Assembly (NCBI RefSeq): GCF_007859765.1
Contig: NZ_SIHJ01000004.1
Location: forward strand, 124,001-188,000
Direction of reading: 5' to 3'
Source of the DNA: Posidoniimonas corsicana
GTDB lineage: Bacteria; Planctomycetota; Planctomycetia; Pirellulales; Lacipirellulaceae
Length of the DNA: 64,000 nucleotides
Under the pieces are notes generated by a model, which saw only the letters and a program-made list of their open reading frames with translations, did not search any database and was not told the origin of the DNA. Of the stretch, positions 1 through 7,263 are shown in pieces (positions within the stretch are counted from its first letter, which is position 1; the number at the start of each line of letters is the position of its first letter). The position numbers were made by a program, and so were the translations under genes.

Positions 1-105
1 CCGCTCCCGCTTGTCCCAGCGGCGGAGCATGGCGATCTCCCGCTGGCAGAGCGGGCAGTCGCCGTCGTAGAAGACCTCGATCTCGCGGGGCGGGGGGGCG
101 TTCAT
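1..105 (-). CDS. DCC-family thiol-disulfide oxidoreductase (DUF393), N-terminal fragment cut by the window edge
   Basis: Reading the minus strand from the ATG at 105 gives a 35-codon open fragment running off the window. It starts [20 protein letters not shown]. The YDGDCPLC motif near the N-terminus defines the DCC (DUF393) family, small proteins with a redox CxxC in a thioredoxin-like context; substrates are mostly unknown. The following residues ([15 protein letters not shown]) also fit the family. Only the start is visible, so length and partners cannot be judged. Confidence 0.8.
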   Translation of the reverse strand, partial: MNAPPPREIEVFYDGDCPLCQREIAMLRRWDKRER

Positions 106-320
106 GGGGAGAGATAGTCGGTTGGGGGAACTGCTAAGACCTTAGCGATGACCCTCCGAATGACCAGCCGCGGCGTACGATCGGCCTGGTAGCTGGTTGC
201 GGTTGAGTTCGCTGCGTTGTGGCGCCTTCGCATCCGCGCGGCTTGAGTTTCGAGAAGAGTAGATTTTGGCTAGCGGGAACCGGCGGGATTGGTCCGCGTG
301 AGTACGGGAACTTCTGATCC

Positions 321-917
321 TCACGGACGCGTGCCATTCTTGGTTGGGCCGAAGTGTTCGGCCACGAGCGCTTTGGCGTGGGCCCACCAATCGGGCGAGC
401 CGCGCTCGATGACCGGGCCGTAGCGGGTGTGGACCTGGTCCTGGGTCACGTGGTTCTCGTTCCAGGTGCCGCCGGCGTTCGTGGTGTTAAGGAGCAGCGG
501 CTGCAGGCGGTCGAGGGCTTTGGCAAACTGGGCGTCGCGCGACTCGGAGGCTTCGAATTCCTGCCAGAGCGCAAGGTACTGGTCGCGGAGATCGTTGGGG
601 AGCAGGCCGAAGAGGCGGTCGGCGGCTCGGGCCTCGGCCTGGGCCTGTTTCGCGGCGTCGACCGTGCCGTGGAACGGGTTGTCGCCGGCGTCAATCTCAA
701 CGAGGTCGTGCAGCAGCAGCATGGCGATCGCCCGCGAGGGGTTCACCTCGGGGTGGTCGGCCGCCAGGGTCATGGCGAACAGGGCGAGGTGCCAAGAGTG
801 CTCGGCCGAGTTCTCCCGCCGGCTGCCGTCGGCGATGGGGGACTGGCGCAGCACGCCCTTGAGAGCGTCGGCTTCCATGAGGAACGCGAGCTGCTTGGCG
901 AGTCGAGAGTCGGGCAT
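321..917 (-). CDS. HD-domain hydrolase, HDDC2/YfbR-like (putative 5'-deoxynucleotidase)
   Basis: A 198-residue product if started at the ATG at 917 (MPDSRLAKQLAFLMEAD). The reading frame continues upstream, but those residues are low-complexity and unlike the family. Metal-binding HD motifs are visible: AEHSWH near residue 40 and LLHDLVEIDAGD near residue 70. The C-terminal part has the HDDC2-like NENHVT/RYGPVIERG features. Family members hydrolyse deoxynucleoside monophosphates or related phosphates in the cytoplasm. The substrate of this protein is not decided by the sequence. It stands alone; nothing nearby suggests an operon. Confidence 0.8.
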   Translation of the reverse strand: MPDSRLAKQLAFLMEADALKGVLRQSPIADGSRRENSAEHSWHLALFAMTLAADHPEVNPSRAIAMLLLHDLVEIDAGDNPFHGTVDAAKQAQAEARAADRLFGLLPNDLRDQYLALWQEFEASESRDAQFAKALDRLQPLLLNTTNAGGTWNENHVTQDQVHTRYGPVIERGSPDWWAHAKALVAEHFGPTKNGTRP

Positions 918-1492
918 AACGCCGAGTGTATCGATTGGTGGTGGCGTGTCAGAGCCGGCTGGTGGCGTTCCCACGGCGACGCTGCCGCGGCTTGTCCGGC
1001 AGTACGGCATCAGAACGGGGCATTTGGTTCGCCGGACGCTTCACACGCGTTCTCACGCCGCCACTTCTCCGCCGTTTTCCGTAGAAACCGGCCACCCAGC
1101 GCGATCTAATTAGTAGACGGGCAGACTCTGCCGCCCGTGTTTTACCGCTGGGGCGTGGCGGAATTGAGTCCGCAGGTGATCGACGGAATCGGACAAAACC
1201 CCGGCTCCAGTATTCACGGGATTAGCTGTAAACGGCTTTTAGAAAAGACTTAAGTGAGGATCGGGGCCGAGATGCGCCCGGAGTTTTGTCCGCTTCGCGC
1301 GTGTTTTTGGACAAAACGATTCGGACATAACCCCGGCCGGCGGGTGGCTGCGCGGGCGTCAGGCCGTGCGGGTGGGCGTCAGGTTGATTGAGGTTGGGCC
1401 AGTTTGGTGGCCTGTCATCGCTGTCGGGCAGCTGGCCTTTGGTTTGCACTTGCTGGGGCAGGAACGTCACGTGTTTTCTCCCCAGGTAGCCG
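918..1492. other. Gene-free stretch holding hairpin element copy 1
   Basis: No convincing coding frame crosses this 575-base stretch between a minus-strand and a plus-strand gene, so both promoters probably lie here. The only clear structure is the hairpin element at about 1166-1336. From 1337 to 1400 there is a short GC-rich direct repeat built on 'gggcgtcagg'. Nothing else is recognisable. Confidence 0.6.
1166..1336 (+). repeat. Dispersed hairpin element, copy 1
   Basis: A perfect 9-bp inverted repeat GTTTTGTCC (1283-1291) / GGACAAAAC (1309-1317) encloses a 17-base loop. A further GGACAAAAC lies at 1191-1199, exactly 83 bases before the hairpin, with a weak partner GTCC at 1168-1171. The outer sequences 1187-1204 and 1319-1336 are near-identical direct repeats (AATCGGACAAAACCCCGG versus ATTCGGACATAACCCCGG). 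A second copy with the same 83-base spacing and 35-base hairpin lies inverted at 20662-20831. Its function is unknown; it could be a MITE-like relic, a structured RNA or an operator array. It lies upstream of the gene at 1493 in the same orientation. Confidence 0.75.
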
Positions 1493-2740
1493 ATGTCGTC
1501 TGTCCTGCAGCCCGCCGCCGTTGATGCTCGAGAGGGCGCTCCGTCAACCGCCCGCCGCCCGGTGGTGGAGGTCGGGTGGCTCGTCAGCGAGAACCTCGAC
1601 GAGCCCGATAAGCAGGCCATCCGCGCCGCGCACAGCGAGGTCGCCGCGTTGCTGGCCGAGCAACTGCCGGAGTTCGAGTGGCGGCTGCCGCTGGAGGTCC
1701 GCGAGTCGCCCGCGTCGCCGTGGCAGGGCGAGGCGGTGGAGCACTTGTCCTGGGCCCGCGAGGAGCGGGACCTCCGCGGCTGGGACTACGTGTTTGTGTT
1801 CGTCGCGCCCGACCTGCTCGCGCGGCAGCGTGACCACGCGTGGGAGTGCGTGTCGCGCTCGTTGGATTCGGCGGTGATCTCCACGGCGCGGGTCGACCCC
1901 CGCGCGGGCGACCCCGGGGTGGGCACGGAGCAACGCGTGGCGAGCCTCGCCCGGCGGCTGAGCGTGCTGGTGCTGCGGGGCCTGGGGAGGCTATGCGGCC
2001 TGGCGATCGATGAAACCGCAGGGCGTGTGATGAGCAGCTTCCAGGTGGTGGCCGACCTGGACGACGCGCAGCCGCTGCTGCCCGAGCAGTGGGAACGCCT
2101 GCGCGAGACCCTGCAGCAAACCGCCGACCCCCGGCTGGAGGAGGAGACCACCGCCGCGCGGCAGGGCCCGGTGCGATTCTACGCTAAGGCGGGCTGGCGG
2201 AACCGACACGAGATTATCAACGGCGTGCGTCAGGCGCAGCCCTGGCAGATGCCGCTGCGGCTGACGCGGCTGACCATCGCCGCGGTGACCACCGTGCTGG
2301 TGCTGGTGATGACCGCCGAGGCGTGGGAGCTCGGCACGCGGCAGCCGGCGGCGACCGTGGTTGGGCTAACGCTCGTGAGCATGGCGGTGACGATCTACTA
2401 CGTGCTGAGCCGGCAGAACCTGCTGCTCCGCGGGCGGACCGGGGGGCTCAGCGAGCAGGTGGTGACCACCAACCTGACCACCATCGCGATTGTCGCGGCC
2501 GGCATCCTAACTACCTACACGGTGCTGTACCTGCTGACGCTGGCAGTGACCCTCGCGCTGTTCGACGCGGGGCTGGTGGCGTCGTGGGCGCCGACGCTCG
2601 AGGGCCGCGCCGGGTGGGGCAACTACGTGGGGTTCGCGGGGTTTGTCTCGTCGGTGGGCATCGTGATCGGCGCGCTGGGCGTGTCGTTCGAGGGCCAGAA
2701 CTACTTCCGCCACATCACCTTTGTCGACGAGGAGGTCTGA
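1493..2740 (+). CDS. Unrecognised membrane protein with soluble N-terminal domain
   Basis: A 415-residue product I do not recognise. Residues 1-230 look soluble and acidic, with conserved-looking stretches such as EVGWLVSENLDEPDK and GWDYVFVFVAPDLLA. The second half carries about four or five hydrophobic segments (roughly 255-275, 283-303, 325-360 and 375-400) and ends with a short FVDEEV tail. There is no signal peptide at the start, so the N-terminal domain is probably cytoplasmic. The ATG follows a weak AGG-type ribosome site. It converges with the minus-strand fusion gene just beyond it. No enzymatic motif could be identified. Confidence 0.7.
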   Translation: MSSVLQPAAVDAREGAPSTARRPVVEVGWLVSENLDEPDKQAIRAAHSEVAALLAEQLPEFEWRLPLEVRESPASPWQGEAVEHLSWAREERDLRGWDYVFVFVAPDLLARQRDHAWECVSRSLDSAVISTARVDPRAGDPGVGTEQRVASLARRLSVLVLRGLGRLCGLAIDETAGRVMSSFQVVADLDDAQPLLPEQWERLRETLQQTADPRLEEETTAARQGPVRFYAKAGWRNRHEIINGVRQAQPWQMPLRLTRLTIAAVTTVLVLVMTAEAWELGTRQPAATVVGLTLVSMAVTIYYVLSRQNLLLRGRTGGLSEQVVTTNLTTIAIVAAGILTTYTVLYLLTLAVTLALFDAGLVASWAPTLEGRAGWGNYVGFAGFVSSVGIVIGALGVSFEGQNYFRHITFVDEEV

Positions 2741-2752
2741 GCCGACGTGCGA

Positions 2753-3868
2753 CTACGCCAGCAGCATCACCAGCATCACGGCGGCCATCACGGCCATCGT
2801 GCCGTCCTCGACGATGGTGAGGGTGCTCATCGGCAGGTCGAACATCGTGCCCAGGCAGCCGCACTGGATGTCGCGGCCGCGGGCCACGGCGTTTACTACG
2901 CCCGCGGTGCTGACCAGCATCACGGCGAGCGTGGCCGCGTTCACGGCAACCGGCCACACCTGCAGCAGGTACGCCACGCCCAGGCCCAGTTCGATGAATG
3001 GGTAGACGTACGCATACGGCAGCCAGCGAGCGGCGATCAGGTCGTACGAGGTGTAGGCTTCGGCGAAGCCCGCCAGGTCGAGCATCTTGAAGAACGAGAA
3101 CGCTACGAAGAACAGCCCCATGAACACGCTCATCAGGAACCCGGCCGACCAGACGCCCGCCGCCGCGCCGGCGATGGCCGTGCCGCCGATCAGGTAGCCG
3201 ATGATCAGCAGCAGCGGTTTGTAGGTGGCCAGCCACGACCGGTGGTGGTCGGCGTGGTCGTGATCGTGCGAGGCGTCGCTGTGGTGGTTGTGCTGGCTGG
3301 CGTCGGAGGGCTCGCCCTCGTGGTCGTCGGCCTGCTGCTTCTTGCCGTTGGTCAGCGACTGGTAACGCGGGTTGTCCTCCAGGTAGCTCCGCACGTAGCT
3401 GCACGTGGGGATCACCCGCAGGGTTTGCTGCTCGGCGTAATTTAGTGCGGACTCGGCCAGCCGCGCGGCGATGCCGTTGCCGCGGTCGGCCGGCGGCACG
3501 AACGTGTGCGCAAGGTTGATGACGCCGGCGTCGGGCCGCTCGTAGCTGAGCACGCTTTCGCGGCTGTCGCTGAGGTAGACAAAGCGGTTGTTGTCGGCGT
3601 CGTGCTCCACGCCCTCGACGAGGTAGTCGCTGTGGGGCGCCGGTTGGCGCTCGGCGCTATCGGTGGGCGCCAGGTGATAGTCGCCGGCCTGCGCGACGCG
3701 GTCGTTCAACTCCTCGAGCGAGAGGTCGGCGTCGCCGGCCACGGTGGCCGTCTCGTCGGCGAGCGAGACCTCGGCCCGGTCAACGTGCGGGCTGGCGAGC
3801 AGCGACTCACGTAATTTCTGCTCACAGGATTGGCAGTGCATGCCAGAAACGTCAAACACGGCTTTCAT
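2753..3868 (-). CDS. HMA + GNAT-like + His-rich + MauE-like membrane fusion protein
   Basis: A 371-residue product from the ATG at 3868 (MKAVFDVSGMHCQSCEQKL). The annotated order is visible by motif. Residues 1-65 form a heavy-metal-associated domain with the GMHCQSC metal site. Residues about 80-160 resemble the small YjdJ-type acetyltransferase family (VYLSDSRESVLSYERPDAG, HTFVPPADRGNGIAARLAE, PTCSYVRSYLEDNPRY). A His/Asp-rich linker follows (HNHHSDASHDHDHADHH). The C-terminal membrane part resembles MauE/DoxX redox proteins, with four segments and the CGCLG motif. The family logic suggests metal capture or thiol redox at the membrane. That role is inference, and the acetyltransferase-like domain has no known partner here. 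Confidence 0.75.
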   Translation of the reverse strand: MKAVFDVSGMHCQSCEQKLRESLLASPHVDRAEVSLADETATVAGDADLSLEELNDRVAQAGDYHLAPTDSAERQPAPHSDYLVEGVEHDADNNRFVYLSDSRESVLSYERPDAGVINLAHTFVPPADRGNGIAARLAESALNYAEQQTLRVIPTCSYVRSYLEDNPRYQSLTNGKKQQADDHEGEPSDASQHNHHSDASHDHDHADHHRSWLATYKPLLLIIGYLIGGTAIAGAAAGVWSAGFLMSVFMGLFFVAFSFFKMLDLAGFAEAYTSYDLIAARWLPYAYVYPFIELGLGVAYLLQVWPVAVNAATLAVMLVSTAGVVNAVARGRDIQCGCLGTMFDLPMSTLTIVEDGTMAVMAAVMLVMLLA

Positions 3869-4015
3869 AGCGGAACCCCGCTGCACAGCCGCCGCGCCCT
3901 GGAAAACCCGCCCAACGACACACTTACGAAGAATGCCCAGGGCGACGACCGACTGCTATTAACGGTCGCGCAGGGCGGGCGCTAGGACCTTAATGCAAGT
4001 CGGGCGCCAACCTCG

Positions 4016-5626
4016 CTACCCGTGGCCCTCTTTCCGGCCCTTGCGGTTCAGGAACTCGTACATGTTGAACCTTTCGGGGAACGCAACGCCCTTTTCCCGC
4101 GCCCACGACTCCCACACCGCGATCAGCTCGTCCCGCTTGTCGGCGTTGGTCGCGGCCAGGTCGTTCAGCTCGGTGCGGTCGGCTTCGAGGTCGTAGAGCT
4201 CCCATGGCTTCTTATACTCGCGGACCAGCTTCCACTTCCCGTGCCGGACGGCGGCGTTGCCCTCGTGCTCCCAGCAGACCGGATCGGCGTGGATCGGCGC
4301 GTCCGAACCGGTCAGCAGCGGCAGCAATGACCTGCCCTCGCAGGGCGGCACGTCGTCAGGGTACTCGCCGCCGGACAGCTCCAGGCAGGTGGCCATGAAG
4401 TCGGGCAGGTAGGCCAGGCGTCGCACAAAGCCGCCGCTGTCGCCGCGGGGGATGCCCGCCGGCCAGTTGGCGATCATCGGCGTGCAGTGGCCCCCCTCGT
4501 GCACAAAGTGTTTGTACTTGCGGAACGGCGTGTTGCAGGCGTTGGCCCAAGCGAGGCCGATCCGCGGCCCGTCGGTGGTTTCGAGTGGCGGGTCGAGCAC
4601 CATCCGGTGCCCGCCGCCGCCCAGGCGGCCGCCTTCCTGGCAGGCGCCGTTGTCCGACAGGAACAGGATGAGCGTGTTGTCGCGCTCGCCGATCGCGTCG
4701 AGGTGCGCCAGCAGCTTGCCGACGTTTTGATCCACCGAATCCAGGCAGCCCGCGTACGCGGCCATGACCGCGTCGAGGCGGTCCTGCTGCTGCGGTTTGA
4801 GCGAATCCCACTGGGGTCCGACGTGTTCGGCCGGCGTCACCTCGCCCTCGAACAGCCCCAGCTCACGCTGCTTGGCCTGCCGGGCCTGCATCATCGGCGC
4901 CCAGCCCTGCCGGTACTTGCCGCGGTACTTCTCGTAGTCCTGCCGCTTGGCGTTCAACGGCCAGTGCGGCGCGTTGTAGGCCAGGTAGAGGAAGAAGGGC
5001 CGGTCGTCGGCGTGGTTGGCAGCGGAGAGGAACTCGAGCGCCTTGTCGGTGAACGCGTCGGTGGCGTACCAGTCCTCGCCGGTGGGGACCGGGTCGTTGC
5101 CCAGTGTGATGCCGCGACCGCCGCCGGGCTTGAAGTAGTTGATTGCGCCGCTCAGGCAGCCGTAGTACTTGTCGAAGCCCCGCTGCAGCGGCCAGCACTG
5201 CTGCTGCGCCGGGTCCACGCCGACGTGCCACTTGCCGGTCATCAGCGTGTGGTACCCGGCGGAGCGGAGCACCTCGGCCAGCGTTACGCAGTTGTCGTTC
5301 AGGTAGCCCTGGTAAGGGCCCTCGAACCCCAGCGGCTGCCCGGGTGGGGCGGTCATGTGGCCGACGCCCACCTGGTGCGGGTGCAGCCCGGTCAGCAGGC
5401 TGGCGCGGGTGGGACAGCACCGCCCGGCGTTGCAGAACTGCGTGAACCGCAGACCGCCGGCGGCGAGCGAGTCGATGTTGGGGGTCTGGATCTCCGAGCC
5501 GTAGCAGCCCAGGTCGGAGAAGCCCATGTCGTCGACCAGGATCACGACAATGTTGGGCCGGTCATCGGCGGCGGTCAGCGGGCAGAGCGTCAGGCAGAGG
5601 AGCAGCGCGGCGAGGAGTCTTGGCAT
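4016..5626 (-). CDS. Secreted sulfatase (S1 family)
   Basis: A 536-residue product with a signal peptide (MPRLLAALLLCLTLCPLTAA). The sulfatase core is clear: the metal-binding VDDMGFSDLG at residues 31-40, and the formylglycine-type motif C70-C-P-T-R followed by ASLLTG. The first cysteine is the one expected to be converted to formylglycine. GKWHVG and LSDNGACQEGG are further active-site blocks. Family members cleave sulfate esters, usually from polysaccharides in planctomycetes. It is the last gene of a minus-strand run after the PSD1 and DUF1501 genes, a pairing common in this phylum. The exact substrate cannot be read from the sequence. Confidence 0.93.
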   Translation of the reverse strand: MPRLLAALLLCLTLCPLTAADDRPNIVVILVDDMGFSDLGCYGSEIQTPNIDSLAAGGLRFTQFCNAGRCCPTRASLLTGLHPHQVGVGHMTAPPGQPLGFEGPYQGYLNDNCVTLAEVLRSAGYHTLMTGKWHVGVDPAQQQCWPLQRGFDKYYGCLSGAINYFKPGGGRGITLGNDPVPTGEDWYATDAFTDKALEFLSAANHADDRPFFLYLAYNAPHWPLNAKRQDYEKYRGKYRQGWAPMMQARQAKQRELGLFEGEVTPAEHVGPQWDSLKPQQQDRLDAVMAAYAGCLDSVDQNVGKLLAHLDAIGERDNTLILFLSDNGACQEGGRLGGGGHRMVLDPPLETTDGPRIGLAWANACNTPFRKYKHFVHEGGHCTPMIANWPAGIPRGDSGGFVRRLAYLPDFMATCLELSGGEYPDDVPPCEGRSLLPLLTGSDAPIHADPVCWEHEGNAAVRHGKWKLVREYKKPWELYDLEADRTELNDLAATNADKRDELIAVWESWAREKGVAFPERFNMYEFLNRKGRKEGHG

Positions 5627-5764
5627 GATCTCGGTGGAGAGGAGGGAAGCTCAGGGAACTTAAACGGGGCTAGCGGTTGTCGGAGGCCCGGCTGCCGGCG
5701 GGTGGTCGACGCCGACCGCGGCCGGTCAGCAACGCTACGGCTGCGTGGCCGTTCGGGCAGGACG

Positions 5765-7195
5765 CTACACGATCAGCTCGGGGATCACGTGCGCCGGGAC
5801 CACACCGGTCAGTTTCTGATCGAGCCCCTGGAAGCGGTGCGTGAACCGCTCGTGGTCGAAGCCCATGAGGTGCAGGATCGTGGCGTGAAAGTCGCGGATG
5901 TGGATCGGGTCGCGGACGATGTTGTAGGAGAAGTCGTCGGTCTCGCCGTGGATGTGTCCTCCCTTGGCGCCGCCGCCCGCCATCCACATGGTGAAGCAGC
6001 GGGGGTGGTGGTCGCGTCCGTAGTTGGTTGGCGAGAGGTTGCCCTGCGAGTAGATGGTGCGGCCGAACTCGCCGCCCCAGATCACCAGGGTGTCCTCCAG
6101 CATGCCGCGCTGCTTGAGGTCTTCCAGCAGCGCGTAGCAGGGCTGGTCGACGTCTTTGCACTGCTCGGGCATGCGGCCCGCCAGGTTGCCGTGGTGGTCC
6201 CAATTGTTGTGGTACACCTGCACGAACCGCACGCCACGCTCCGCCAGCCGGCGGGCCATCAGCGCGGTATAGGCGAACGAGCCCGGCTTCTTGGCGTCCT
6301 CGCCGTACAGGTCGAAGGTGTGTTTCGGCTCGCTGGCCAGGTCGGTCAGCTCCGGCACGCTGGCCTGCATGCGGAAGGCCATCTCGTACTGGTGGATCCG
6401 GGTGGCGGTCTGCGGGTCCCCCAGCCGCTGGTAGCCCATGTGGTTGAGCGCGTTGATGCCCTCGATGGACCGGCGGCGGAGGCGGTCGGGCACGCCGGGC
6501 GGGTTGTTGATGTACAGGATCGGGTCGCCCTTGCTGCGGAACGACACGCCCGCGTGCTCGCCCGACAGGTAGCCCGACGCCCACAGCCGCGAGGAAATGG
6601 CTTGCTCCTGCTCGCGGTTGGTGGGGATGGCGATCAGCACCGCGAAGGTCGGCAGGTTCTGATTGATCGGCCCCAGCCCGTACGACGCCCACGCGCCCAG
6701 GCATGGGCGGCCGGGCACCTGGTTGCCGGTCTGCAGCGCGGCGATGGCCGGTTCGTGGTTGATCGCCTCGGTGTGCAGCGACCGCATCCAGCAGATCTCG
6801 TCGGACTTCTTCGAGAGCCAGGGCAGCAGCTCCTGGTTCATCCACATGCCGGACTGGCCCTGCTGGGCGAAGCTGTACTTGGACGGCGCGATGGGGAACC
6901 GCGCCTGGCCGCTGGTCATGGTGGTTAGCCGCTGACCCTGGCGGATGGACTCGGGGAGGTCCTTGTCGTACCAGTCACGCATCCCCGGCTTGTAGTCGAA
7001 CAGGTCCATCTGCGAGGGGCCGCCCACCATGTGCAGGTAGATCACCCGCTTCGCCCGCGGCGCAAAGTGCGGCCCCACGGCCGCGGCGCTCGACGCCTGG
7101 GCGGTCGACTCGCTCAGCAGCGAAGCGAGGGCGGCGCCGCCCAGCAGGTTGCGGCCGCTGGTGAAGAAGTGTCGGCGGGTGGCCAGGTCGAGCAT
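5765..7195 (-). CDS. DUF1501 protein (sulfatase-superfamily fold, Tat-type leader)
   Basis: A 476-residue product started at the ATG at 7195 (MLDLATRRHFFTSG); the open frame extends 41 codons upstream without family similarity. The leader has a twin-arginine-like TRRHFF followed by a hydrophobic stretch, so folded export is likely. The blocks YLHMVGGPSQMDLFDYKP, VWGGEFGRT and HHPRCFTMWMAGGG are typical of DUF1501, a planctomycete family related to alkaline phosphatase/sulfatase folds. Its biochemical role is unproven; members are nearly always encoded beside a DUF1549/DUF1553 cytochrome protein, as here. The gap to the upstream gene is about 70 bases, consistent with an operon. Confidence 0.92.
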   Translation of the reverse strand: MLDLATRRHFFTSGRNLLGGAALASLLSESTAQASSAAAVGPHFAPRAKRVIYLHMVGGPSQMDLFDYKPGMRDWYDKDLPESIRQGQRLTTMTSGQARFPIAPSKYSFAQQGQSGMWMNQELLPWLSKKSDEICWMRSLHTEAINHEPAIAALQTGNQVPGRPCLGAWASYGLGPINQNLPTFAVLIAIPTNREQEQAISSRLWASGYLSGEHAGVSFRSKGDPILYINNPPGVPDRLRRRSIEGINALNHMGYQRLGDPQTATRIHQYEMAFRMQASVPELTDLASEPKHTFDLYGEDAKKPGSFAYTALMARRLAERGVRFVQVYHNNWDHHGNLAGRMPEQCKDVDQPCYALLEDLKQRGMLEDTLVIWGGEFGRTIYSQGNLSPTNYGRDHHPRCFTMWMAGGGAKGGHIHGETDDFSYNIVRDPIHIRDFHATILHLMGFDHERFTHRFQGLDQKLTGVVPAHVIPELIV

Positions 7196-7263
7196 GGTTG
7201 GCTTCCGGAGGTGGGTGTCGAGGCCGGCGGGCCGGGGAGTTTCCCGGGTTTGGCGGCCGGGTC

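Noticed and set aside
354-1109. Long plus-strand open frame opposite the HD hydrolase
   Set aside because: It is the antisense shadow of the HD gene in a high-GC region and has no recognisable domain.
1222-1620. Minus-strand open frame overlapping hairpin element copy 1 and the start of the membrane protein gene
   Set aside because: It overlaps a better-supported plus-strand gene and its product is low-complexity.
4487-6928. An 813-codon plus-strand open frame across sulfatase and DUF1501 genes
   Set aside because: It is composition-driven antisense frame over two clearly real minus-strand genes; its Val/Arg/Gln-rich product matches nothing.
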